Shown one piece after another: positions 39,132 through 47,423 of a DNA stretch of 64,000 bases. The notes under the pieces were generated by a model. It saw only the letters and a list, made by a program, of their open reading frames with translations. It searched no databases and had not been told where the DNA came from. Where the stretch lies: the NCBI GenBank assembly GCA_014584345.1, contig JACTNB010000036.1:124001-188000 (forward strand), read 5' to 3'. This DNA is from Planctomycetota bacterium (GTDB taxonomy: Bacteria; Planctomycetota; Planctomycetia; Planctomycetales; Planctomycetaceae). Every line of letters starts with the position of its first letter. Within the stretch, counting starts at the first letter, position 1. The translations under genes and the position numbers were made by a program.

Positions 39132-39848
39132 TCACTGCTGCCCCTGTTCCCCCATTCGAGGACCGCCCCACTTCCGCAGGAAGTGTTCCCTGTCCTGCTG
39201 CCATTGCTGCTGGCGCGTCGGCAATCGGCGCGTCGACACATGTCCGCGATGTCGCATGCAATTTTCGGGCAATAACCGCAACCCGATCTGGCTCCCATGC
39301 GTTTTCAGCCATCGCAATTGCCAATCCGTATCCGACCAGTACAGACACATCCCCTCGTCAAAATCGCCGACATCGGCGGCGGCCGACCGCGTAAATCCCA
39401 GGCACCAGCCTGCCAGCATACGAGCCTCGTTCGGCAGCCGAACGATCCTTCCCAATCGCCTCGTCGCGCTGGAACGCGCGTACTCCGCCCCCACCAGCGC
39501 CCGAGGCTCTGCGTGCAATATCCGGCCCAACTCCGGCAGCCAACTCGCCAGCGTTTCCACATCGTTATTCAGCAACACCCGCACCGGCGCCGATGCCAAC
39601 GACAATCCCCGGTTCCAGGCCGCCGTCACACCACTTCGCGGCTGCTCGATGCACCACGCCATATCCCGCAAATAGCGGCGACTCCGGGCGCGATCCCACT
39701 CATTGCTGCCGTCATCCACCACCAGCAGTTCCAGTGCACACGCATGATGCCGTAACAGCGACGAACAACAGGACACCGTCTGCTCCCAACACCCGTGTTG
39801 GGGAATAATCACGCTGTATTCCGCTGACGGCTTCCTGTTTCGTACCAT
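39132..39848 (-). CDS. Glycosyltransferase family 2 protein
   Basis: The product has 238 residues. The fold starts YSVIIPQHGCWEQTVSCC, with the nucleotide-binding aspartates in LLVVDDGSNEWD and the DXD-like NNDVETL. A later acidic pair appears in WSDTDWQLRW. It uses a nucleotide sugar to extend a glycan in the cytoplasm. No membrane segment is present. It lies between the 370-residue protein and the GT4 gene on the same strand with small gaps. Confidence 0.82.
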   Translation of the reverse strand: MVRNRKPSAEYSVIIPQHGCWEQTVSCCSSLLRHHACALELLVVDDGSNEWDRARSRRYLRDMAWCIEQPRSGVTAAWNRGLSLASAPVRVLLNNDVETLASWLPELGRILHAEPRALVGAEYARSSATRRLGRIVRLPNEARMLAGWCLGFTRSAAADVGDFDEGMCLYWSDTDWQLRWLKTHGSQIGLRLLPENCMRHRGHVSTRRLPTRQQQWQQDREHFLRKWGGPRMGEQGQQ

Positions 39849-39896
39849 GATTTGCCCTCTGGTAACAAGCTGCGGCCAGCTTGCGGGAAACGCATG

Positions 39897-41009
39897 TTAT
39901 CCGATCTCCTCCACCAGCACGTCGGCTGCCCGGGACCGTTCGATTTCCGCAAGCAACCCGGCACGCAAGGCGGATTCCCCGCGTGCGGGCGGCTGGACCT
40001 TGCCAGCCGCGCCATTTTCCTTCAACGGGGGGACATTCCCGGTTTGCGCCGGCCAGTGCGGAGGAGAAAAATCACGCATCCCGGCCGCGCTGGACGGCAG
40101 CCGCTCCTGTACTCCACTGTAGCGCCCCAATGTCCGCTCCCCCGCGGGATCCCCGCACGCGAACCGCGATTCCCGCATCGCCTCCCGCGGGTCCAGATAC
40201 GGGAAATAGGCATTCAGTCGACTCCCGGGCGTCACCGATACCAGCCGCAAACCCGCCCGCGCCATCGCCCCCCGGCTCAACCGCAGATACTCCACGATCC
40301 GGTAATAATGCGCGTCGGTTCCCAGCGCCGCCCGTAGCGATTTTCGCTCGTCGAAGTGGTACAATTCCACCGGCTCCAACTGCTCCAACTCCTGGCGGCG
40401 CACGCCGCCCCGCTCGCAACACCTCGCGAATTCGGTCAATCCGGCCTCCTCGGGCACGGCAATACCCCGCCCAACCGCCAGTTCCCGCAGGGCGAGTGAA
40501 GGCTCTACCCGCAACGGACACCCCGCCAGGTACAGCGTGCGAAATCCCAGCCGATACAGAATGTCGATCGCTTGCACCAGGGAATCATTCCAGTCCACGA
40601 TCGCCGTATGCCGGGGATCCAGGAAGTCCGAGAATCCACGCTGACGATCCCCCTCGAACAGGTACAGGTTGGGACACTCGCACACCTTCCACGTGGTTTC
40701 CGGCACCAGGTCGAACGCGCGGCGGCGATGCACGAATTTCATCACCGCCGGATCCAGATACGTCGAACGCGAAAACCGCTGGGTCGGATCGTATGCCGTC
40801 CAGAAATGCGGGCGCACCAGGCCCGTCCCCGCCAGGTTGATGCTCATGCGACCCACCGGGGTCCGTTCCAATTCCGCGAAATCCAACTCCCGCAACGCAG
40901 GGCCACCCCCCAGCACAAAACACGCGGATCCGACAGAGGCGGCAAAGACATCCTCCAGGGCGACCTCCTGAATGCGCCGATCCGTGCTCATGCGACTAAA
41001 TATTCCCAT
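39897..41009 (-). CDS. Protein with an MptE/DUF115-like motif, in the phage-module run (370 residues)
   Basis: I cannot name the family with confidence. The stretch ACFVLGGGPALRELDF followed by GRMSINLAGTGLVRP resembles the start of proteins with a 6-hydroxymethylpterin diphosphokinase MptE-like or DUF115 domain. Such proteins sit beside glycosyltransferases. The C-terminal 80 residues are low-complexity and polar. ATG 41009 is chosen because AGGTG lies just upstream; ATG 41051 is also open. Its position between tail genes and two glycosyltransferases suggests a part in glycan making, perhaps for the particle or the host surface. Confidence 0.5.
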   Translation of the reverse strand: MGIFSRMSTDRRIQEVALEDVFAASVGSACFVLGGGPALRELDFAELERTPVGRMSINLAGTGLVRPHFWTAYDPTQRFSRSTYLDPAVMKFVHRRRAFDLVPETTWKVCECPNLYLFEGDRQRGFSDFLDPRHTAIVDWNDSLVQAIDILYRLGFRTLYLAGCPLRVEPSLALRELAVGRGIAVPEEAGLTEFARCCERGGVRRQELEQLEPVELYHFDERKSLRAALGTDAHYYRIVEYLRLSRGAMARAGLRLVSVTPGSRLNAYFPYLDPREAMRESRFACGDPAGERTLGRYSGVQERLPSSAAGMRDFSPPHWPAQTGNVPPLKENGAAGKVQPPARGESALRAGLLAEIERSRAADVLVEEIG

Positions 41010-41071
41010 GTTACACCTCGCCCCCTGCTCATTGACTGCATCACCACCCAATCGCCCCTGTCCGCGCCCGC

Positions 41072-42964
41072 CTAGGACGACGATGTACCCGAAGCCAGCG
41101 ACGTATGATCCGAATCGTCGGAAGGGCTCCCCTGCGATGTCTCTCCCGTCGAGGTCTCCGCCATGCTGGTCCAGTCCGAACCGCTAGTCCCCCACGAGAT
41201 CGATCCCGTTAGCCACGTATTGGTCTGGCCGATGTCGCTGGCCTGGGACCCACTCTCTCCGTTCACTCCCCCGCTGGAATTTGGTTCCCACGTGGAATCG
41301 AACTCACTCTCGGTCGAGGAGAATTCCGTTTCGCTCTGCGACAAGGAAGACTCAATGACAAAGGATTCCCCCACGCTCGTCCCCGTGGGAGCCCCAGAGG
41401 ACCATGCCGAGGTCGCATCACTGGAGGGATACGCGTCCGACTCGCTGGCGGTTGCGCCGGAATCCCAACTTGAGCTCGAAAACTCGCTGCTAGCCGACGA
41501 TTCCCATTCCGTCGTCCACTCCGCCGTGGAATCGGCAGGCTCCCCGGAGGTCCCCCAGACCCCGCTGCTGGCAGGCATCTCCGAGGAGGATTCGCACCAT
41601 TCGCTCGGTGCCGACGACTCCGACGGTTCGGAATCGAGCGAACTCTCCGAACTTGCCGATGCATGCGACGACCCGGATTCACTCGCGCCGCTCACCTGGC
41701 TCTGGCCGGTCTGTTGCTGGTTCTCCGGATCCGTCAGGGAAGGGGTGTGCAGGGTCTCGTAATCAGAACCACCAAATCCCGAAGAGACGTGTTCCGGCAA
41801 TTCCCAGCGCTCGTCGTGAGGGGGTTCGGGCCAAAGCTGTTGCGGATCGGCCGGTCCCAGTTCCAACCGGAACCAGGGTTCCCGATCGAACCTTACCCGC
41901 AGGCTTTCCGGTTGAAGCGTGGCGAGTACGTCTCCTGCGCGATCCCGCAACTCCACACTTCCCAGCCAGGGCCAGGGGAGGCTCTCCCGGGGCTTCGTCT
42001 CCAGCAGATAAGTGGCCGCCGGGTCCGCGTAAACGCGAAAGAATTCCGTCGCGAAGGCCCGCGCGTCCGCCTGCGTGCGAATCCAGGGTACCCACAAACG
42101 CAGTCGCCGTTCCCCGTGACGCGCCACGCTTCCCGTATGCCGATAGTTCCCACGCCAACGATACGATCGCCGCGCAATCTGCTGCGAATTATCCCGCCGA
42201 TCATACACGTAATCCCCGGTCAACATCAGCCGATTGTACAGCCGATCCCGCGAACGCGTTTCCGTCAGGCGCGTCAGTTCGATGTTTTCCCGGTAACTCG
42301 CCAGCACCGTCGCGCGGGACTGCAGAAAAAAGAAACGACCTTCCGCATCCACCCCCCACGAGGCATTCCGTGCCCGCACCGCCAGATCCTTCAACACACT
42401 GCGAACCGTCTCTTCGCCACGAAGTTTCAGCGAGGTCACGTCGTGGCCCGCGGGACCCGTCTCCACCAGGCTGGCTTCATATCGGATCCGCGTGCGCGGC
42501 AACACGTACTGCTGCAGCAGTCGTTCAATCAGTTCCCGCGTATTCAGCACCACGTCCATCGATTCCAGCGCGCGGTCCGGGTCGTCCGAAAAATAATCTT
42601 CCCGCGCGTACAGATGCGGCTTCACCCCCGCGGCCGTCGGCAGCAGGGAACCGGGATACACCTCGTTCAACTCAATCGCAGGCCCCTCCAGTTGCACGCG
42701 CACGCCCGCCGGGCTTTCGCTATCCACCCGTTCCACGCGACCCAGGTACCAACGTGCTCCCACGCCATATTCACAGGCAATCCACTCCCCCGGCTGGATT
42801 CGCTGCCGCCCCGCGAATTCCGTCTTCAACCGCAACTCTCCCGCGCCACAGCCCCCCTGACGATGCAGATCGAACCAGCACCCCGCCACCGCTTCGTCCG
42901 ATAACACCCCCAGGAACTCCGTCTGGTCATATCCGTAATGCATAATCAGCCGCTGGTAGCTCAT
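41072..42964 (-). CDS. Phage tail / baseplate-like protein with a Ser-rich C-terminal tail
   Basis: The product has 630 residues. The first 400 or so are beta-rich and globular (MSYQRLIMHYGYDQTEFLG, RRSYRWRGNYRHTG), as in phage tail-module proteins next to the distal tail gene. From about residue 410 to the end the chain is extremely rich in Ser, Glu, Thr, Asp and Trp (SSASSEFSSSSWDSG, SSTESEFDST), with almost no hydrophobic core. It may be flexible and glycosylated. ATG 42964 is chosen. The long open frame on the opposite strand under the Ser-rich tail is a shadow. The family is not certain. Confidence 0.55.
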   Translation of the reverse strand: MSYQRLIMHYGYDQTEFLGVLSDEAVAGCWFDLHRQGGCGAGELRLKTEFAGRQRIQPGEWIACEYGVGARWYLGRVERVDSESPAGVRVQLEGPAIELNEVYPGSLLPTAAGVKPHLYAREDYFSDDPDRALESMDVVLNTRELIERLLQQYVLPRTRIRYEASLVETGPAGHDVTSLKLRGEETVRSVLKDLAVRARNASWGVDAEGRFFFLQSRATVLASYRENIELTRLTETRSRDRLYNRLMLTGDYVYDRRDNSQQIARRSYRWRGNYRHTGSVARHGERRLRLWVPWIRTQADARAFATEFFRVYADPAATYLLETKPRESLPWPWLGSVELRDRAGDVLATLQPESLRVRFDREPWFRLELGPADPQQLWPEPPHDERWELPEHVSSGFGGSDYETLHTPSLTDPENQQQTGQSQVSGASESGSSHASASSESSLDSEPSESSAPSEWCESSSEMPASSGVWGTSGEPADSTAEWTTEWESSASSEFSSSSWDSGATASESDAYPSSDATSAWSSGAPTGTSVGESFVIESSLSQSETEFSSTESEFDSTWEPNSSGGVNGESGSQASDIGQTNTWLTGSISWGTSGSDWTSMAETSTGETSQGSPSDDSDHTSLASGTSSS

Positions 42965-43070
42965 TTCCGTTCCGCCCGCCTTTCCCCCGTAATCGCCGCT
43001 GACTCCCCACCATCCCCTGCCCCGCCTTACACGGGCCCTGTTCGGACCCTCGCCGGCCTGCCTCAAGACC

Positions 43071-43520
43071 CTATGTTCCCGGCCACTCCGCGTGCATTAC
43101 CGGGTCGTCCGCATGCAAGGTCAGCGAGTATCCATACAACTCGGGTTGACTCAGGTCGCACTGAAACTTGACGACGCTGCAATCCCGGAAAAACCGGCAC
43201 GACTCCGCAACTTCGTCGCGGTACAGGTAAAACGCGACTTTCTCCTCGGTTTGCGCCGCGAACTGGTCCCGCAATTCCTCGATCGCCAGGAACATCTCCT
43301 GCTCGCTCAACAGCAGCAATCCGTCGCGACGCGCCACCTGCCCCGTCACCGCGATATCCACTCCCCGACGCGTCAACCCCGCCGTGTAGTCCCCTTCGGC
43401 CAACAGCACCTGGAATCGCTCGAAGTCCCAGTGATCCTGCACCTGCAACCGCGTGATCGGTTGCGGCAACTCGCAAAAAATCCCGTCCCGTTCCACCCCC
43501 GGATTGAATCGCAGCCCCAT
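43071..43520 (-). CDS. Small phage tail protein (distal-tail-like)
   Basis: The product has 149 residues. It is a beta-rich polar protein without signal or membrane segments. It sits directly after the tape measure and before the larger baseplate-like protein, the place of distal tail proteins in siphophage modules. Sequence motifs alone do not prove the family. ATG 43520 is used; an upstream extension to 43556 is Gly-rich and unlikely. Confidence 0.5.
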   Translation of the reverse strand: MGLRFNPGVERDGIFCELPQPITRLQVQDHWDFERFQVLLAEGDYTAGLTRRGVDIAVTGQVARRDGLLLLSEQEMFLAIEELRDQFAAQTEEKVAFYLYRDEVAESCRFFRDCSVVKFQCDLSQPELYGYSLTLHADDPVMHAEWPGT

Positions 43521-43583
43521 CCCTCCCCCTCCCGCTCCGAAGTGTCCTGGTACCACAAGAGCCGTGTACGCTCCGGCAAGCCC

Positions 43584-44348
43584 CTATCCCCGTCGATTGC
43601 GGAGCCGATGCCCCTCGAACTGCAGATCCCGCAGCATCTCCCCCAATGCGACTGGCTGCGTCACATGGATCGAAATCTCACCGTACTGATGAATTTCCGG
43701 GCTTCCCGCCTGCTCCGTCAGTTCTCTCCCCCGCTGGCCCTTCACCCCCTGATTCAACAACTCCAGCCGCGCGCTCCCCAGTTCCTCCACCGCCGATCGG
43801 CTCAACACAAACTCCCCCGCCGACAGCAACGCCGGCACGCGATCCAGCCCTCCCGGGCCCGTCACAAGTCCACCTTGGTGGAGCCGGCGCGGCGGAGTCT
43901 CGCCTCCAACGCTTCCCCCGCCCGGCATGCCCGATGGCCCCGGCCCGCCCAGGAGACCCGCCATCAGCCCTCCCGCCAGGCGTGCTCCCCCGCCGCCCGC
44001 CGCTCCCCCGCCAGACAACCCGCTCAATTGCCCCGCCACTCGCTGAATCGCCGCGCTCAATTGAGACAATGCCTGAAGTGCCGGCGCGACATTCAACTGC
44101 ACCGGCGTTTCGCTCAATTGCCGCACCTGCTGCGTCACCCGGGTCAATAGCGACGAGACTTGCGACAACGGTTGACTCAGCCGCTGCAAACCTCCCGCCA
44201 ATCCCGCCAGGCCCGACTGCGCCCGCCCCAGTTCCTGCATCTGTTGATTAAACCGCCGCAACCGCTCCAGGGCCTGGTCCAGTTCCCGGTTGAATTCCGA
44301 CCCATCGGCCAGTATCCGCACCGTCAACGATTCCGTCAGGTTGCTCAT
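43584..44348 (-). CDS. Very short tape measure protein
   Basis: The product has 254 residues. The first half is coiled-coil and Gln/Leu-rich (RLRRFNQQMQELGRAQ). The middle is Gly-rich with two hydrophobic runs. The tail of the protein holds GGLVTGPGGLDRVPALLSAGEF and AVEELG, a motif seen at the end of many tape measures. Tape measures normally set tail length and are often 600-2000 residues; at 254 this would make a very short tail. A good ribosome site (GGAGAGAGGA) precedes the ATG. Confidence 0.65.
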   Translation of the reverse strand: MSNLTESLTVRILADGSEFNRELDQALERLRRFNQQMQELGRAQSGLAGLAGGLQRLSQPLSQVSSLLTRVTQQVRQLSETPVQLNVAPALQALSQLSAAIQRVAGQLSGLSGGGAAGGGGARLAGGLMAGLLGGPGPSGMPGGGSVGGETPPRRLHQGGLVTGPGGLDRVPALLSAGEFVLSRSAVEELGSARLELLNQGVKGQRGRELTEQAGSPEIHQYGEISIHVTQPVALGEMLRDLQFEGHRLRNRRG

Positions 44349-44462
44349 GTGATTCCTCTCTCCTCATGTGTCCGCCCTCTGGCAAATCGCGGACGGATTC
44401 GCCTCCGCGCTTCTCGCGGTCACCGCCCACCCGCCCCTCCGCCACCGCGCCCGCCTCCCCGC

Positions 44463-44975
44463 TCACGCCAGGCGATTCACCAGGGGCCGACGCATGAACG
44501 CGCGACCGGTGAAATGGATGACGTTGTAGTCGTCCCCCTCCGACATGCTCAGCGATTCCTGGTACACCTTCTCGAAAATCACCTGTTCGCTTGCGATACC
44601 CGCCGGATCCTGCACCGTGAACTCGAACGTCAACGTGTTCTGCTCCCCTGTCGCCGACGTGCTCTGCACTCCGCTTCCCGAGGCGAACACCAGGAACTCA
44701 TACAACTGCAACGGATCCCCCGGCGTGACGGCCCGCCCCAGCAGTTGCGTCCACTTTGCCGAGAACGACACCGACACCGATTCCTCGTCCCCCTTGCGCA
44801 AATGGCCTCCGGCAATCCTGCCGCGATCCTTCACTTCGATCGTCCGCTGACGTTCCGTCCAACTCAAATCCCCTTCGTCGAGCACCACGGTCAACGTCAG
44901 GGGACTCGGACTGCTTCCGTCCCGCAACACCAACTCCGCATCCCGCAGATTGCGCACCAGATTCGATATCGCCAT
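44463..44975 (-). CDS. Phage major tail tube-like protein
   Basis: The product has 170 residues. It starts MAISNLVRNLRDAELVLRDG and has alternating beta-type strands (LTLTVVLDEGDLSW, VSVSFSAKW, LTFEFTVQDP), as in tail tube proteins. Its place between the tail terminator and the tape measure supports this. Assignment rests on position and strand pattern more than on a diagnostic motif. Confidence 0.55.
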   Translation of the reverse strand: MAISNLVRNLRDAELVLRDGSSPSPLTLTVVLDEGDLSWTERQRTIEVKDRGRIAGGHLRKGDEESVSVSFSAKWTQLLGRAVTPGDPLQLYEFLVFASGSGVQSTSATGEQNTLTFEFTVQDPAGIASEQVIFEKVYQESLSMSEGDDYNVIHFTGRAFMRRPLVNRLA

Positions 44976-45008
44976 GCCTCTGCCCGTCCCCTTTCCCGTT
45001 GCTGTTGA

Positions 45009-45470
45009 TCAGACTTCCGTGACGTGCGCCACGCCCCGCAGACTCACCAGATAATGCGCCAGCGGGCGACCACCCGCCCGCCGTTCCACGCGCGTCAAGT
45101 CGCGCACCTCCGCCTCGCCAAACTTCACGTAACCCACCGCGGGCAATGCCGACAGGCCGTAATCCCGCACCATCAACGTGTTCCCCGCGAAAGCGGCCCG
45201 GACCGCGTCCACCAACCGACGCACTCGTCCCGCATCCTCTCCCAGCACCGCAAAACAATGGGTATCCATCAGCAACTCCACGCTTTGCAGTCCCGTCCGG
45301 CGCTGCCGTTCTTGTCGCAGCACGGGAAATGCCAGTTCGATCCAACTCTCCTGCCGTGAGGCATCCCCCTGCAGGCCCGGTTCAATCAACAGGCAGTCTT
45401 CAGGGAACTGATTCCTCCAGTAACTCGCCACGCTTTCGATCAGATTGCCGGTCTCCAGCATCGTGTTCAT
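45009..45470 (-). CDS. Phage tail terminator / minor tail-like protein
   Basis: The product has 153 residues: MNTMLETGNLIESVASYWRN and then a small alpha-beta domain with SWIELAFPVL and LLMDTHCFAV. This is the size and place of a tail terminator that caps the tail before joining to the head. ATG 45470 is used; the upstream frame is arginine-rich noise. It lies between the gp10-like and tail tube genes. Confidence 0.5.
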   Translation of the reverse strand: MNTMLETGNLIESVASYWRNQFPEDCLLIEPGLQGDASRQESWIELAFPVLRQERQRRTGLQSVELLMDTHCFAVLGEDAGRVRRLVDAVRAAFAGNTLMVRDYGLSALPAVGYVKFGEAEVRDLTRVERRAGGRPLAHYLVSLRGVAHVTEV

Positions 45471-45487
45471 CGCACGCCCCTTGCCTG

Positions 45488-45940
45488 TTAAGCCGTCTCT
45501 CCACCCCGCATCAGATCCGCCAACGCAGCGCGCGCGTCGCTGGCTGTACGCCACAGGGAGGCACGTACCATCGCCGCCGCGGGCATACGCTCGGTCCCGT
45601 ATTCCAGGAAGGGGACGTAATCAACCGTGTTGACAATTTCGTACCAAGATCGCCCCTCCTCTTCCGCCAGGCGACCGGTCCCTGCGGACAACCCCTCGCT
45701 CATCGCCTGGGAATCGCCCCCCTGCCAAGCCCCGGCCACGTCCAAGCTCGCCTGTTGGCCCCCGGCAACCCAAGCCGCCCGCGACCGCCCCGTATCGACC
45801 GGGTTCCCCTCCACGATTCGCAGCAATGCCAACTCCGCGATCCTGCGTCCCAGAGCGAACCGGCGCCGGTCGACCCTGTCCCGCCAGTCTTGCAACCACT
45901 CCTCGGCCGACTCTGTTTCAACCTCGATTTTCAATCGCAT
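45488..45940 (-). CDS. HK97 gp10-like phage protein
   Basis: The product has 150 residues: a helical N-terminus, then GNPVDTGRSRAAW and NTVDYVPFLEYGTERMPAAAMVR. The PVDTG and YVPFLEYGT elements are the signature of the HK97 gp10 / head-tail joining family. This is the clearest marker that the run is a tailed-phage module. Confidence 0.75.
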   Translation of the reverse strand: MRLKIEVETESAEEWLQDWRDRVDRRRFALGRRIAELALLRIVEGNPVDTGRSRAAWVAGGQQASLDVAGAWQGGDSQAMSEGLSAGTGRLAEEEGRSWYEIVNTVDYVPFLEYGTERMPAAAMVRASLWRTASDARAALADLMRGGETA

Positions 45941-45976
45941 GTTTTGTTCCCACGCACCCCGACCGCGTGCCGCCGA

Positions 45977-46336
45977 CTAGCGCCTTGCCAGACGCAGTGC
46001 CGTCATTTCGCCCCGCGAGAGTTGCTGAAACGCCACGGTCTGATATTCCTGATCCGCCACCAGTATTCGATCCGTCAGTTGAGGCGCATCCCGGGGCAGA
46101 TCGCGCGTACGTGCCACGAATTCCATTTCCGACTGCAAACTCTGCCCACCCGCGCGCCGATCAGGCACTTCCTGGCTGCCACCCGCCAACGCCAGCAGCG
46201 GGCTGTCCTCGCATGTCTCGCTCCAGCCTCCCGTTTCGAGATTCCGTTCCGTGGAAACCACCCGGTACGATACCAGCTGGCCCCAGTCCTGAAGGATCCG
46301 CGTCCAATCCGCTTCCAACTGATCCGGCATACTCAT
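45977..46336 (-). CDS. Phage head-tail connector-like protein
   Basis: The product has 119 residues and is a small beta-rich protein with a conserved-looking stretch TDRILVADQEYQTVAFQQLSRGE. Placed right before the gp10-like protein, it fits a head closure or neck protein. GGAG lies 7 bases before the ATG at 46336. Confidence 0.5.
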   Translation of the reverse strand: MSMPDQLEADWTRILQDWGQLVSYRVVSTERNLETGGWSETCEDSPLLALAGGSQEVPDRRAGGQSLQSEMEFVARTRDLPRDAPQLTDRILVADQEYQTVAFQQLSRGEMTALRLARR

Positions 46337-46398
46337 GTCGACGCTCCATTTTCCTTTAAGACGGCTTCCCCGTTCCCGCTGTCATCCCCCGCCCGCAT

Positions 46399-46635
46399 TC
46401 AAAAAAAACGGTTGATGACATGCGTCGTCGTAATGCCCAGCACAAAAGTCATCGCGGCCAGTATGGGCGTCAGGTTGTGCTGCCAGCGCTCGATAGTCCG
46501 CAGACGCCCTTCATGATCGCACGACAAATTCTGCAGACCCTGCAATATGGTCCGCACGCTCTCGAGCGCGACATTCACGTCGTGCAACGCCATCACAATC
46601 CGTTCCAGTTTGTCATCGTGTCCCGCTTCCTTCAT
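46399..46635 (-). CDS. Small membrane protein with holin-like (XhlA-like) layout
   Basis: The product has 78 residues. A charged helical N-terminus (ERIVMALHDVNVALESVRTI) is followed by one C-terminal membrane segment (ILAAMTFVLGITTTHVI). This layout is that of XhlA-type holin partners in phage modules, but it is short and the assignment is weak. ATG 46635 has a run of G upstream. A small membrane protein in a structural module is otherwise unusual. Confidence 0.45.
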   Translation of the reverse strand: MKEAGHDDKLERIVMALHDVNVALESVRTILQGLQNLSCDHEGRLRTIERWQHNLTPILAAMTFVLGITTTHVINRFF

Positions 46636-46700
46636 CGTGCCCCCCCTCGGCTTGTCTCGAATTTCACCCGGTTGCCAATGCGGCATAATTTGTCCCGAAA

Positions 46701-46730
46701 CTAGCCGCGTCCGTCAGGAAGCGGGCCACG
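46701..46730 (-). repeat. Dispersed intergenic repeat, copy 2 (inverted)
   Basis: Reading on the minus strand gives GGCCCGCTTCCTGACGGACG, close to copy 1. It faces copy 3 at 46811-46836 across about 80 bases, so the two could fold together. Confidence 0.55.
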
Positions 46731-46810
46731 CAGGCGCAACATATTGAAAAAAACTCGCGCGGCACATAGTCATCCTGAGTTGAGCACAACGCGACGCGAG
46801 CGGCTCCAGC

Positions 46811-46836
46811 CTGGCCATTTCCTGACGGGTGCGGCC
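46811..46836 (+). repeat. Dispersed intergenic repeat, copy 3
   Basis: CTGGCCATTTCCTGACGGGT, then GCGGCC, is close to copy 1 and inverted with respect to copy 2. It lies in the gap between two phage-module genes, the only gap of this size in the run. Confidence 0.55.
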
Positions 46837-46887
46837 TGTTCGCCCAAGTCAGCAATCCTGTTTTATTGAGAGGGTGAGAAATGCGGG

Positions 46888-47187
46888 CTAACCCAACCGC
46901 TCGGCTTCCCCCAGGGCGGGCGTCATGATCCATGCGGGTGTCTCCCGCGCCGCGGATTCGCGCAGCAACTGTTCGTAGTGTTTCCGGGCCTCCAGCAGCG
47001 CCCGCAGGTTGCTGGCCCGATCCGTCGCGGCTCCTGCGCTGCCCGGGACGGCATACTTCAACGCCGCCAGTTTCCCATCCCGCGCCAGGTTGAGAATGTC
47101 CAGATCGATCTGATTCAAAATCCCCTGAATCTGCTCCGCGTTCAGCTCGGTTCCCGCCACTCCCGTTAAATCGGTCAAATCCGCCAT
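46888..47187 (-). CDS. Small phage-module protein of unknown function (99 residues)
   Basis: The product is helical, starting MADLTDLTGVAGTELN with a Leu/Asn-rich helix and an Arg-rich end. It lies after the frameshifting pair. No family can be named. GGAGGGAG lies 7 bases before the ATG at 47187. A role in head or neck assembly is inferred only from position. Confidence 0.55.
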   Translation of the reverse strand: MADLTDLTGVAGTELNAEQIQGILNQIDLDILNLARDGKLAALKYAVPGSAGAATDRASNLRALLEARKHYEQLLRESAARETPAWIMTPALGEAERLG

Positions 47188-47231
47188 CTGTTTCTCCCTC
47201 CGGTTGCCGTCGGTCTGCTGCCCCTCTTGTG

Positions 47232-47423
47232 TCAGGGCTCCGTTTCCCACTGCATCGCCGCTTCCCGTTGCCGCAACAGTTCGTATGCGAGATAACGAAC
47301 CTGCTCACGATACGGCCAATTCCGAAACTCCGATTCCCGCAGCTGCATCCGCTCGCAGACCCGCAATATCCAATACTCGACTGCCCGCGGATCGGTCAGC
47401 CGGAAGTCGCCGTCACCCCGCCG
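47232..47423 (-). CDS. Frameshift extension (GT-like half of a tail-assembly chaperone)
   Basis: This stretch of 63 residues continues the upstream gene in the -1 frame (RLTDPRAVEYWILRVCERMQ, then LAYELLRQREAAMQ). It has no start codon or ribosome site of its own near the junction. Its helical end is typical of the second half of gpGT. The slippery run is at 47429-47423. Confidence 0.55.
   Translation of the reverse strand, partial: RRGDGDFRLTDPRAVEYWILRVCERMQLRESEFRNWPYREQVRYLAYELLRQREAAMQWETEP

Noticed and set aside
41163..41762. Open frame of about 199 codons on the plus strand
   Set aside because: Mirror of the Ser-rich tail gene; no start site or family.
41608..42945. Pro/Arg-rich frames of over 400 codons on the plus strand
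   Set aside because: Antisense to the phage baseplate-like gene; composition of a shadow frame.
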